From: Triticum aestivum
Taxonomy: Eukaryota; Streptophyta; Magnoliopsida; Poales; Poaceae
Assembly (NCBI RefSeq): GCF_018294505.1
Contig: NC_057795.1
Span: forward strand, 524,897,184 to 524,961,183
Direction of reading: 5' to 3'
Length of the DNA: 64,000 nucleotides
The notes under the pieces are model-generated. The model searched no databases. It worked only from the letters and a program-made list of their open reading frames with translations, and had not been told where the DNA came from. Shown here piece after piece: positions 1 to 10,291 of the stretch. Both the position numbers and the translations under genes were made by a program. Every line of letters starts with the position of its first letter. Position 1 is the first letter of the stretch.

Positions 1-2527
1 TTGGCCAAAAGAAATGTGTAGCAAGTACGTCCTCCGTCTTCTTCACGCCAAAGTGTCCCATTAATCCTCCTCCATGCGCCTCCTGCAACAACAAAAGACG
101 AACGGAGCTAGCTGGAATGCATAGCTTGTTAGCACAAAACACAAATCCATCGTTAACAACAAACTTGTTCCACATTCTTCCTTCTTTACAATTCTGCATT
201 ACATCTTTAAAATCAGCATCATGCACATATTGATCTTTGATGGTCTCCAAACCAAATATTTTGAAGTCAAGTTGTGAAAGCATAGTATAGCGACGAGACA
301 ATGCATCAGCAATAACATTTTCTTTTCCCTTCTTGTGTTTAATGACATAAGTGAAAGTCTCAATGAATTCAACCCATTTAGCATGTCTACGATTCAGTTT
401 AGCTTGACTTTTAATATGTTTCAAAGATTCATGATAAGAATGTATAACAAATTCTTTGGGCCATAAATAATGTTGCCATGTTTCTAAAGTCCGAACAAGA
501 GCATATAATTCTTTATCATAAGTAGAATAATTCAGACTAGGCCCACTCAATTTTTCAGAAAAGTATGCAACAGGTTTGCCATCTTGTAATAACACACCTC
601 CTAATCCAATTCCACTAGCATCACATTCAAGCTCAAAAGTCTTATTAAAATCAGGAAGTTGGAGTAAAGGAGCATGTGTCAACTTATCTTTCAATACCGT
701 GAAGGCTTCTTCCTGTGCGGTACCCCAAAGAAAAGGCACATCTTTCTTTGTAAGCTCATTGAGAGGTGCAGCAAGGGTGCTAAAATCTCTCACAAAACGC
801 CTATAGAATCCAGCGAGGCCAAGAAAACTCCTCACTTGTGTGACCGTTTTAGGCTGCGGCCAACTCTCAATAGCTTCAATCTTGGCTTTATCAACTGTAA
901 TTCCCTGTGGAGTAACAACATAGCCAAGAAAAGATACTCGGTCGGTGCAAAAGGTGCACTTCCCAAGGTTACCAAACAAACGTGCATCACGTAGAGCAAT
1001 AAAAACAGCACGTAAATGTTCCAAATGTTCCTCCAAAGATCTGCTATAAATCAATATGTCATCAAAGTAAACTACCACAAATCGTCCAATGAAAGCACGT
1101 AAAACTTCGTTCATTAATCTCATGAAAGTACTAGGTGCATTAGTTAACCCAAAAGGCATGACTAACCACTCATATAATCCAAACTTAGTTTTAAATGCTG
1201 TTTTCCATTCATCTCCCAATTTCATACGAATTTGATGGTAGCCACTACGCAAATCAACTTTGGAGAATATTGTAGAGCCACTCAATTCATCAAGCAAATC
1301 ATCTAGCCTAGGAATAGGATGACGATAACGAATAGTAATATTATTAATGCCTCTACAATCAACACACATACGTGATGTACCATCCTTTTTCGGCACTAGA
1401 ATAATAGGAACAACACAAGGACTAAGGGATTCGCGTATATAACCTTTGTCGAGAAGCTCTTGTACTTGACGCATAATCTCCTTCGTCTCCTCTGGATTGG
1501 TACGGTATGGTGCACGGTTTGGCAGTGAAGCACCAGGAATTAAGTCAATCTGATGCTCAATCCCTCGAATAGGCGGTAATCCTGGTGGCACGTCTTGTGG
1601 AAAAACGTCAGCGAACTCCTGCAAAATGTTAGTGACAGCAGGAGGCAAAGAGGAAGGCACGTCCTCGAATGAAAATAATGCCTCTTTGCACACAAAAGCA
1701 TAGCAAACAGATTTGCTAAAATCTAGCTCATCAATATCAGATTTGGTGGCAAATAAACATGCACTTTTCAATTTAATTTCAGAAGCAACACTAGATGGTT
1801 TATTGTTAGGCTTCATTTGTTGCTCAAATTCTTTTGGCACAATCTGATTTTCACTCTTATTCTTCTCCTGTTTTGCTTGATTAGCTCTATTAATATCATC
1901 TTTCAAAATGGAATCAGGAGTCATAGGAAGCAAAGTAATATTTTTATCCTTATGAACAAGAGTATAGTGATTGTTTCTACCATGGTGTACAGAATTTTTA
2001 TCAAATTGCCATGGTCTACCAAGTAATAAGGAACATGCTTGCATAGGTACCACATCACAATCAACATAATCAGCATATGTAGAGATACTAAAATGCAGAC
2101 GAATAGTACGTGTTACCTTAACCTTGCCGCTGTTGTTGAACCATTGGATGTAGTAAGGATGTGGATGTGGTCTTGTGGTGAGAGAAAGCTTCTCCACCAT
2201 CTCCATGCTAGCCAAGTTGTTGCAGCTCCCTCCGTCTATGATGACGCGCACAGAACGTTCCTTCACAACTCCCTTGGTATGGAACAAATTGTGCCTCTGA
2301 TTTTGCTCAGCTTGTGTGATCTGCACACTCAAAACACGTTGAGCAACTAAACATTCATACCTGTCAGCGTCTTCAGGAGCCATGTATTGCGTCTCATGAT
2401 CAGAATCATCTCCACCATGTTCTTCACGTGTAATAAAAGCCAAAGTCTCGTCATCATAGTCACTAGCGGACTCATATCCACCATCCGCGGTAGCAATCAT
2501 CACACGCGGAGATTTGCATTCCCTCGC
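1..2527 (-). pseudogene. gag-pol fragment: zinc knuckle end, protease, RT, RNaseH, start of integrase
   Basis: Reading leftwards, the frame gives the end of the Gag zinc knuckle, a protease-like IDGGSCNN motif (about 2230-2260), an RT with MPFGLTNAP and YFDD, RNase H, and the integrase His/Cys region at the window edge. I see no stop in this frame. One RNase H catalytic position is changed: HSDHES of the sister copies reads HSYHES (codon 434-436), replacing an Asp of the active site. A second change, Arg to Cys at a CpG, lies near 135. The CRM-B block disconnects it from its gag, so it is dead as a polyprotein. Confidence 0.85.
2523..2527. repeat. Target-site duplication CTCGC, left copy
   Basis: CTCGC directly precedes the LTR start at 2528 and recurs at 8773-8777 directly after the LTR end at 8772. 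The joined host sequence reads continuously as gag. Five bp is the usual gypsy integrase stagger. Confidence 0.92.
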
Positions 2528-3508
2528 TGATGAGGACATGACTACCTTGGATATGACCAAAAATATTGCATATATGCATATTTGTCAGGTGATTTCTAGT
2601 GCAAACTATTCAATAATCTATTTATGTTATCCAGAACAAAAATACTTCACACACTTTTGTGTTTTGTCTAATTGCAGGTGTATGGGACATTCGTACAATC
2701 CACATATGAAGATAAGGAAGAAAGAGATGTTTATTTGCTGTCCAAAAAGTTCTCTCACGTCACTTTTGGCCCAAGAGAAGATAGAGTCCAAGTCTCTCAC
2801 GTTCTGGATTCAGATTCGGACTGCACAGACACACCTGACTCAAAACGCACACAAGTTTTTCATACGGACTCCGAATTGGGTGATTCTTTTTTTGCTGGAA
2901 ACTAGATTTCGTGCACTTTACAACCCAATTGGAATCACCTTCAAATTCGTCCGGAGCGTTGAGTTGTGGATGAAACAATCTGATGCTGCAGCAGAATCCG
3001 AGTCAAACTACAAGTCCAAAGGTGTTACATCACCTCCACTTGGGCCCATTGGCCTTGTACGACCTAGATTTAGTTTTAGGCTGCCTTGGGACGTCCTCCC
3101 ACCTCCTTGGCCGCCACCCCTTGCTCCTATATAAGTAGATCCATCTAGTAGCTTTTCCTTGGGATTTGTTTAGTTAAAAGTTAGCCATTGCAACTTCGTG
3201 TACTTCGTTTGTGTCCAAACGACCAAACCAAGACCGCTTACGGATCCCCACCTTTATCAATACTTCATATATACTCGCAATATTCAGATTGCTTTTATCA
3301 TATTCTTGCTTGTTCTTCGATTGCTTGCAGGAATAGACCTTCGTGGTCAGGTTGATTGTGCTCCGGCGTGGTCAATAACCTCTCGGAGTTGGTTTAGCGA
3401 TTGCTAAGGCGCAACGTCGTGCACGTTTGTAGTCGGATCGTCAAAGTCGTCTCCACCAAATCGTTAGTTATCATCTCATCGAAAGATCGGGACACCCCGC
3501 CTCTATCA
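2528..3508 (+). repeat. CRM-B LTR B1 (5' LTR)
   Basis: 981 bp, TGATGAGGACATGAC at the start and CTCTATCA at the end, followed by AG and the PBS. U3 carries a long open frame running to the TATA box and a candidate 89-nt intron (2589-2677). The R-U5 half (from about 3160) is clearly related to the CRM-A LTR, whereas U3 is not. No AATAAA is present where CRM-A has one. Confidence 0.93.
3128..3135 (+). promoter_or_regulatory. TATA box of CRM-B LTR
   Basis: TATATAAG inside LTR B1, about 380 bp before the LTR end. The same box recurs in the other CRM-B LTRs, for example 8392-8399. Homology with CRM-A LTRs begins about 30 bp downstream, as expected if R starts there. The TAA inside the box also ends the long U3 open frame. 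Confidence 0.75.
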
Positions 3509-4557
3509 AGTGGTATCAGTTTTCAGGTTGCTCGGTGAGAATTTCCAGTTTTCCTAGATTAGATTTATTTTCTTACCTATTGTCCAAGAAAAAGCCACAA
3601 AAAAGAGTTAGATCTATTCATCCTTGGTCCAAGCCAGTCTGAGCCTTTGCAATTTTCTTTTCATTGATTGCATAGTTGAATTATCGATTGCATCACCGTG
3701 TCGAGTTGCTGGTCTTAGTGTCTAGTTCGTTTAGAGTTTCGAGTTCTGTTCACATTAGTCACGCCACCGCTGCATCATTATCTCTTCCGCTGTCCACCAC
3801 CCATCCATCAATTTCCACCACGTGGTACCCACCATTCATTGTCATAATAATAGTTGAGATCGTTCACATCTTCACTTGATCCAATCTGCATCTTATCTAG
3901 TTTGTTTTGGAAAGAGGGAGAAAAAAAGAGAGAAAAAAACGAGAGAAAAAAAAGGAAAAAAAAGTCAGAGAAAAAAAAGGAGAGAAAGAAAAAAAGTGTG
4001 AGGAAAAAAAAGAGAGAAGAAAAAAAAACAAAAAAATCGGCACAAACTTTTTCAGAGGAAAGTTGGAGACGAAGTTGTTGATATATCCTGCCTGGCTGTT
4101 GTTTCACCTCATTATCTTCACTGCTGTTGTGATCTTCACTTATATCTTGCTGTCAAGAGCTACTTAGTATCCTTCATTGATGCTAGTTGTGCTACGCCGT
4201 GACCTCATTAGTGTTCTAGGCTCGCGTCTCTAGTCCGGTCTAGCCTAGGACCAGCACAGTACCGTCGTTGAGCGTTTATTCAACATTGCATCTTTGAATT
4301 GATTATTGCTAATCTTTTGCTACCATATATAGCCAACCCAGCTCCACATATTTCTACACCGTGTATACGTACGCTCCCCTGGCAATCGCTTTACTCAATA
4401 TTCGGAGTTACTTGACACCGCTGGTTGCCGATCACCGCCTGCTGCATGGTAAGAACTTGTAAGACATTGATATTTGCTTTACTGTGAGCGTTTTACCACC
4501 ACATCCTAGTAGTTATAGGAACATTATTTTTGGGGTTTGTTTCTTGTTCTACTAATC
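3509..4557 (+). other. CRM-B untranslated leader with purine tract and hairpin
   Basis: No supported gene. It holds the PBS, a GA/A-rich purine tract (about 3905-4035), and a 10-bp inverted repeat GTTCTAGGCT / AGCCTAGGAC (4213-4222 and 4242-4251, 19-nt loop). That hairpin is also present in CRM-A leaders. The small open frames over the purine tract are composition artefacts. Confidence 0.8.
3511..3520 (+). other. Primer binding site, initiator-Met tRNA type
   Basis: TGGTATCAGT two bases after the LTR end. Plant gypsy elements primed by tRNA-iMet carry TGGTATCAGA at this point; the last base differs here. Confidence 0.85.
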
Positions 4558-5154
4558 ATGACAGGATCCAGAGTCAATTCATGGGCTTTGTCGATCGCGG
4601 GAGACGTGCCACCACCTTTGCAAATACCACAACCGTCACGAGAGGTGCACAAACATCCAAATGCACATGATCAGGTTAATGTATCTATACCACCATTTAA
4701 TGGCCGTTTTAAACCTGCTTTATATATTGAATGGGAGTTCGACATAAAAAATATATTTGCTTCCCATAATTTCGATGAACATAAAAAGGTTAAGGTTGCG
4801 GTTGGTTCTTTCACTGGTTATGCTTTGGTTTGGTGGAGTGAATATTGTCGGTTACACCCTGATTATATACCTACTACTTGGGATAATTTGAAACTTGCCA
4901 TGCGACATACTTTCGTCCCTGCTTATTATACTCGTGACATGATTAAGAAGTTGCAACACTTAAAACAAGGTAGTGAAACTGTAACAAAATATTATGATGA
5001 TTTACAAACTACCTTGTTGCATTCCTCTTTAGAAGAAAGTGAAGATGATTTTATGGATAGATTTTGGGGAGGATTAAACCGTGATATTCAAGAGATACTA
5101 ATTCATGAAGAGTGTTATCCTATGGACCATTTGTTTCATCTTGCTTGCAAATGA
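4558..5154 (+). pseudogene. CRM-B Gag, truncated by an LTR
   Basis: The chosen start is ATG in ATGACAGG, aligned with the start in the related copy at 42228. The protein shows a retrotransposon Gag core: YIEWEFD, VWWSEYCR, PTTWDNLK, RHTFVPAYY, LKQGSETV. It stops after HLACK because LTR B2 begins at 5152, and the TGA of its TGATGAGG end supplies the stop. The second copy continues past this point. Gag would form virus-like particles; this copy lacks its C-terminal part. Confidence 0.82.
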
Positions 5155-5693
5155 TGAGGACATGACTACCTTGGATATGACAAAAAATATTGCATATATG
5201 CATATTTGTCAGGTGATTTCTAGTGCAAACTATTCAATAATCTATTTATGTTATCCAGAACAAAAATACTTCACACACTTTTGTGTTTTGTCTAATTGCA
5301 GGTGTATGGGACATTTGTACAATCCACATATGAAGATAAGGAAGAAAGAGATGTTTATTTGCTGTCCAAAAAGTTCTCTCACGTCACTTTTGGCCCAAGA
5401 GAAGATAGAGTCCAAGTCTCTCACGTTCTGGATTCAGATTCGGACTGCACAGACATACCTGACTCAAAACGCACACAAGTTTTTCATACGGACTCCGAAT
5501 TGGGTGATTCTTTTTTTGTTGGAAACTAGATTTCGTGAACTTTCCAACCCAATTGGAATCACCTTCAAATTCGTCCGGAGCGTTGAGTTGTGGACGAAAC
5601 AATCTGATGCTGCAGCAGAATCCGAGTCAAACTACAAGTCCAAAGGTGTTACATCACCTCCACTTGGGCCCATTGGCCTTGTACGACCTAGAT
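5152..5693 (+). repeat. CRM-B LTR B2, 5' part only
   Basis: Starts exactly at TGATGAGGACATGAC directly after a gag codon and breaks at CCTAGAT, where the next LTR begins. Only U3 is present; TATA, R and U5 are missing. The five bases to its left (GCAAA) are not repeated on the right of B2 or B3, so this is not a simple insertion. Confidence 0.88.
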
Positions 5694-6415
5694 TGATGAG
5701 GACATGACTACCTTGGATATGACCAAAAATATTGCATATATGCATATTTGTCAGGTGATTTCTAGTGCAAACTATTCAATAATCTATTTATGTTATCCAG
5801 AACAAAAATACTTCACACACTTTTGTGTTTTGTCTAATTGCAGGTGTATGGGACATTTGTACAATCCACATATGAAGATAAGGAAGAAAGAGATGTTTAT
5901 TTGCTGTCCAAAAAGTTCTCTCACGTCACTTTTGGCCCAAGAGAAGATAGAGTCCAAGTCTCTCACGTTCTGGATTCAGATTCGGACTGCACAGACATAC
6001 CTGACTCAAAACGCACACAAGTTTTTCATACGGACTCCGAATTGGGTGATTCTTTTTTTGTTGGAAACTAGATTTCGTGCACTTTCCAACCCAATTGGAA
6101 GCACCTTCAAATTCGTCCGGAGCGTTGAGTTGTGGACGAAACAATCTGATGCTGCAGCAGAATCCGAGTCAAACTACAAGTCCAAAGGTGTTACATCACC
6201 TCCACTTGGGCCCATTGGCCTTGTACGACCTAGATTTAGTTTTAGGCTGCCTTGGGACGTCCTCCCACCTCCTTGGCCGCCACCCCTTGCTCCTATATAA
6301 GTAGATCCATCTAGTAGCTTTTCCTTGGGATTTGTTTAGTTAAAAGTTAGCCATTGCAACTTCGTGTGCTTCGTTTGTGTCCAACGACCAGACCAAGACC
6401 GCTTCTGGATCACCA
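5694..6415 (+). repeat. CRM-B LTR B3, 3' end deleted and fused to gag
   Basis: Starts exactly at TGATGAGG inside LTR B2 and keeps U3, TATA and the start of R. It then passes into gag within the short shared string CCACCTTT (about 6410-6420). The rest of R-U5, the PBS, the leader and the Gag N-terminus are missing. This fits a microhomology-mediated deletion of about 1.2 kb. Confidence 0.85.
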
Positions 6416-7132
6416 CCTTTGCAAATACCACAACCATCACGAGAGGTGCACAAACATCCAAATGCACATGATCAGGTTAATGTATCTATACCACCATTTA
6501 ATGGCCGTTTTAAACCTGCTTTATATATTGAATGGGAGTTCGACATAAAAAATATATTTGCTTCCCATAATTTCGATGAACATAAAAAGGTTAAGGTTGC
6601 GGTTGGTTCTTTCACTGGTTATGCTTTGGTTTGGTGGAGTGAATATTGTCGGTTACACCCTGATTATATACCTACTACTTGGGATGATTTGAAACTTGCC
6701 ATGCGACATACTTTCGTCCCTGCTTATTATACTCGTGACATGATTAAGAAGTTGCAACACTTAAAACAAGGTAGTGAAACTGTAACAAAATATTATGATG
6801 ATTTACAAACTACCTTGTTGCATTCCTCTTTAGAAGAAAGTGAAGATGATTTTATGGATAGATTTTGGGGAGGATTAAACCGTGATATTCAAGAGATACT
6901 AATTCATGAAGAGTGTTATCCTATGGACCATTTGTTTCATCTTGCTTGCAAAGCTGAACAGGAAATAAAACGACGTGTTGGCCACGAGGAGAACAAGCGC
7001 ACGGTGCACATTCCAAGAGTTCATATGATTGTTCCTTCAACTACTAGGCATACTATGACAACCACATCCGTTGTTGTCAGGACTACATCACCTCCACCAT
7101 GTGACACATCGCCCCCGAGAGTGGCTACATAA
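6416..7132 (+). pseudogene. CRM-B Gag, N-terminally truncated copy fused to LTR
   Basis: Gag core as at 4558 but continuing past HLACK into AEQEIKRRVGHEENK and a Thr/Pro-rich tail. The frame is open upstream into LTR B3, but no ATG lies near the fusion, so normal translation is doubtful. It ends at TAA 7130-7132. The related copy at 42228 reads through the matching place, so this stop probably interrupts a longer Gag-tail frame. No zinc knuckle is visible. Confidence 0.75.
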
Positions 7133-8398
7133 TCTGAGTTGATCATAAGAGGTAATGACAAAGGTACTGATCTTCCATCTCTTCATGAGAATGATGAATG
7201 CCTTGTCAATTTGAATGCACCATCTGATGAGCTACCCACTACTTTGATCACACCACCTATTTTAGAGGACTACGTTGATAATTTGACTTTGCCACGTGAT
7301 CAAACAACTGAAATACCAACAATTTTGAGTGCACCCATTGAATTAACTATTGATGCAAAAGAACCAATGTTTAATCATTTTGATATGACCTCTAATCTTG
7401 GTGATGATTCTGTGTTGAATGACTTATTGCATGTTTTCTTATTTAAGCATGTTGTAGCATGTAAATTTGATGCAAGTAAGGTTTATTCACCAATGTTGGG
7501 ATGGTTTAATGATGAACATTGTCAATCTTTTGAAATGAATAAGAGCTTCACTTATATGTGCAAACTGAGTTGCAATATTTTCATGCCTTCTACTTCTTGT
7601 GCTAATTTTTTGGCTTTAGATTTTATGAACTATGCAAGTTACTCATCTATTCATGTTTCATATATGCAAAAATCAAGGGAAGTAAAAATGGATGACATAT
7701 ACATATACAATATGTACACCTTGTCTCTTTTGTTAGCCACATTTCAGATTAAGCAACGCCGAGGACGGCTTTATTTTCAAGAAGGGGAGAATGATGAGGA
7801 CATGACTACCTTGGATATGACCAAAAATATTGCATATATGCATATTTGTCAGGTGATTTCTAGTGCAAACTATTCAATAATCTATTTATGTTATCCAGAA
7901 CAAAAATACTTCACACACTTTTGTGTTTTGTCGAATTGCAGGTGTATGGGACATTCGTACAATCCACATATGAAGATAAGGAAGAAAGAGATGTTCATTT
8001 GCTGTCCAAAAAGTTCTCTCACGTCACTTTTGGCCCAAGAGAAGATAGAGTCCAAGTCTCTCACGTTCTGGATTCAGATTCGGACTGCACAGACACACCT
8101 GACTCAAAACGCACACAAGTTTTTCATACGGACTCCGAATTGGGTGATTCTTTTTTTGTTGGAAACTAGATTTCGTGCACTTTCCAACCCAATTGGAATC
8201 ACCTTCAAATTCGTCCGGAGCGTTGAGTTGTGGACGAAACAATCTGATGTTGCAGCAGAATCCGAGTCAAACTACAAGTCCAAAGGTGTTACATCACCTC
8301 CACTTGGGCCCATTGGCCTTGTACGACCTAGATTTAGTTTTAGGCTGCCTTGGGACGTCCTCCCACCTCCTTGGCCGCCACCCCTTGCTCCTATATAA
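7133..8398 (+). CDS. CRM-B acidic tail reading frame extending into 3' LTR
   Basis: Same frame as the preceding gag, separated by one stop. The internal part (to 7791) is Asp/Glu-rich, with HENDECLVNLNAPS and EIPTILSAPIELT-like segments. I recognise no enzyme domain. It ends with FQEGENDED across the PPT and LTR boundary, matching the end of the CRM-A integrase frame, and stays open through U3 to the TATA box at 8398. It looks like a relic where pol was replaced by unrelated sequence while the 3' junction was kept. Confidence 0.55.
   Translation, partial: SELIIRGNDKGTDLPSLHENDECLVNLNAPSDELPTTLITPPILEDYVDNLTLPRDQTTEIPTILSAPIELTIDAKEPMFNHFDMTSNLGDDSVLNDLLHVFLFKHVVACKFDASKVYSPMLGWFNDEHCQSFEMNKSFTYMCKLSCNIFMPSTSCANFLALDFMNYASYSSIHVSYMQKSREVKMDDIYIYNMYTLSLLLATFQIKQRRGRLYFQEGENDEDMTTLDMTKNIAYMHICQVISSANYSIIYLCYPEQKYFTHFCVLSNCRCMGHSYNPHMKIRKKEMFICCPKSSLTSLLAQEKIESKSLTFWIQIRTAQTHLTQNAHKFFIRTPNWVILFLLETRFRALSNPIGITFKFVRSVELWTKQSDVAAESESNYKSKGVTSPPLGPIGLVRPRFSFRLPWDVLPPPWPPPLAPI
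7779..7791 (+). other. Polypurine tract
   Basis: AAGAAGGGGAGAA immediately before LTR B4. It differs by one base from the CRM-A tract, consistent with use of the same RT/RNase H. Confidence 0.85.
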
Positions 8399-8772
8399 GT
8401 AGATCCATCTAGTAGCTTTTCCTTGGGATTTGTTTAGTTAAAAGTTAGCCATTGCAACTTCGTGTACTTCGTTTGTGTCCAAACGACCAAACCAAGACCG
8501 CTTACGGATCCCCATCTTTATCAATACTTCATATATACTCGCAATATTCAGATTGCTTTTATCATATTCTTGCTTGTTCTTCGATTGCTTGCAGGAATAG
8601 ACCTTCGTGGTCAGGTTGATTGTGCTCCGGCGTGGTCAATAACCTCTCGGAGTTGGTTTAGCGATTGCTAAGGCGCAACATCGTGCACGTTTGTAGTCGG
8701 ATCGTCAAAGTCGTCTCCACCAAATCGTTAGTTATCATCTCATCGAAAGATCGGGACACCCCGCCTCTATCA
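7792..8772 (+). repeat. CRM-B LTR B4 (3' LTR)
   Basis: 981 bp with intact TG...CA ends, TATATAAG at 8392-8399, followed by TSD CTCGC at 8773-8777. Very similar to B1, so the outer pair probably comes from one insertion. Confidence 0.93.
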
Positions 8773-10055
8773 CTCGCATAATGACCTCCTCCCTTACAAC
8801 GACGACAAATAATATCACTTGTGTGCCCTGTTGATGCCATGGAAGAAGAAGAACGCTGTGCAGGCCCCGGAGGTGCGCTCTTGGCAGATAATGGTGGTTG
8901 TGCCTGTTTTCTTGTATCACAGCTGGAGGTGGCACCGGATGGAGGTGCTGGTGCAGTTGAAGTAGAAGATGCACGTGGTGTCCATGATGAAGGTCGACCT
9001 GCAGAAAAGTTAGTTCGCCCCAATGCTTGTCGATCCTGCACTTCACGTTCAGCTTTACAAGCAAGATGGAATAAACGAGTGATATTAGTATACTCCTTAT
9101 AGTCTAGAATGGTCTGAATCTCTCTATTTAATCCACCCAGAAAACGTGCAAGCATAGCTTCATTCTCCTCAACAATACCACATCTAATCATGCCAGTTTG
9201 TAATTCTTGATAATATTCTTCTACATAATTTTTCCCTTGTCTTAAACGCTGCAATTTTTGAAGGAATTCACGTTGATAATATGGTGGAACCCAACGCGTA
9301 CACATAGCAGTTTTCAAAGCAGCCCAAGTAGTTGGAATAGGATATAATCTACAATGTTCAGACCACCATACACATGCAAAACTAGTGAAAGCACAAACAG
9401 CAGCAGCAACTCGTCTCTCCTCAGGATATTGTAAACATGTAAATCGTTGTTCAGTTTCTAACTCCCAAGTAAGATATATATCAGGAACATATCTACCCTC
9501 AAATGGTGGAATATTCAATTTCAGTTTAGGAATATGGACATCATCTCGTACCTGAGGTGGTGGTGCAGGCCTACCATTACGAATATATACCTGAGGTCGA
9601 CCTGCTGGTGGTGGTACAGGTGGCTGCACGTAGTGCTGATTTTGATCAACCTCATCCTCATAATCTCTCACATAATCATCCTCCTCCGCATCAGCAGCAG
9701 GAGCCACAGAAGTATCAATAGCAGCACCAACAGTTTGGCCAAACGCAAGAGGAACACGGCTTGCTCGGTGGAGGTCTGTTTCGCGACGTGGAGGTAGTCG
9801 TTGTTGTTGTTGTTGTTGGAGAGGTGCGTTAGGTGCAGCGGGTGGTGGTGGTGGAAGACACGCGAGCAATTCATTAAACTTGTTATCGAGCTTTGTTTCG
9901 AACGTCTTCTCAAGGCCAGTGATCTTCTCCATGGCCTCTTCAAAATTGTTCAGCACATCTTGCACCTGTTCAGTCATCATTTGCTGAAACTTATCATGAA
10001 GCTCCTTGTTCGATAAATTCTCCCAGTCAATCTCGTCGGCTTGTGATCCTGGCAT
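8773..10055 (-). pseudogene. CRM-A Gag of host 1
   Basis: Start ATG at 10055 (MPGSQADEIDWE). Proline/glutamine-rich N-terminal region, then the Gag core (IPPFEGRYVPDIYLTWELE, VWWSEHCRLYPIPTTW, YYQREFLQKLQRLRQGK), a Ser/Pro-rich linker and a CCHC zinc knuckle. The frame is open. The CRM-B insertion cuts the knuckle after CRRCKGGGHYA; the final Cys is on the far side at about 2515. Without the insertion it would read directly into protease-RT as one Gag-Pol. Confidence 0.88.
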
Positions 10056-10291
10056 GGTTAGTAGCAATAGAAACACACAAGAATATGATCCTACAGACTA
10101 CGAACAAGTGGTGGTGGTGGGTGTCACAAATCCGTCAAGCAAAACTCAAATTCTTACCAGTTCTTACCCAGCAACAGGCGGTGACCGGCAACCGTTGTAG
10201 TCAAAACTCTCAAAGCTTGGATAGAGCGATTACCAGGGAGAGTCAAACGCAAGACGTAGATGTATGTGGAGCTGGGAAGGCTTATAATATG
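10056..10291 (-). other. CRM-A leader of host 1, gag-proximal part
   Basis: Untranslated leader upstream of gag. It is interrupted at 10291 by the block at 10292-21842, and the rest resumes at 21843. No gene seen. Confidence 0.85.

Larger units (their letters stand above)
2528..8772 (+). mobile_element. CRM-B composite element with four LTRs inside one TSD pair
   Basis: Order: LTR B1 (2528-3508), PBS, leader, gag cut at 5151, partial LTR B2 (5152-5693), LTR B3 (5694 to about 6415) fused to a second gag, acidic tail, PPT, LTR B4 (7792-8772). The outer LTRs are both 981 bp and the whole is flanked by CTCGC. There is no protease, RT, RNase H or integrase, so this is a non-autonomous CRM relative that would need CRM-A enzymes. 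I infer similarity to the wheat Quinta type from this layout only. Confidence 0.87.

Noticed and set aside
3854..4167. Lys/Arg/Glu-rich open frames at 3854-4167 and 41207-41519
   Set aside because: Products of the GA-rich purine tract in the leader; low complexity.
7133..7791. Acidic CRM-B tail as a novel host-derived gene
   Set aside because: No recognisable domain, and it is shared by both CRM-B subtypes at the same place in the element. It is treated as element-encoded.
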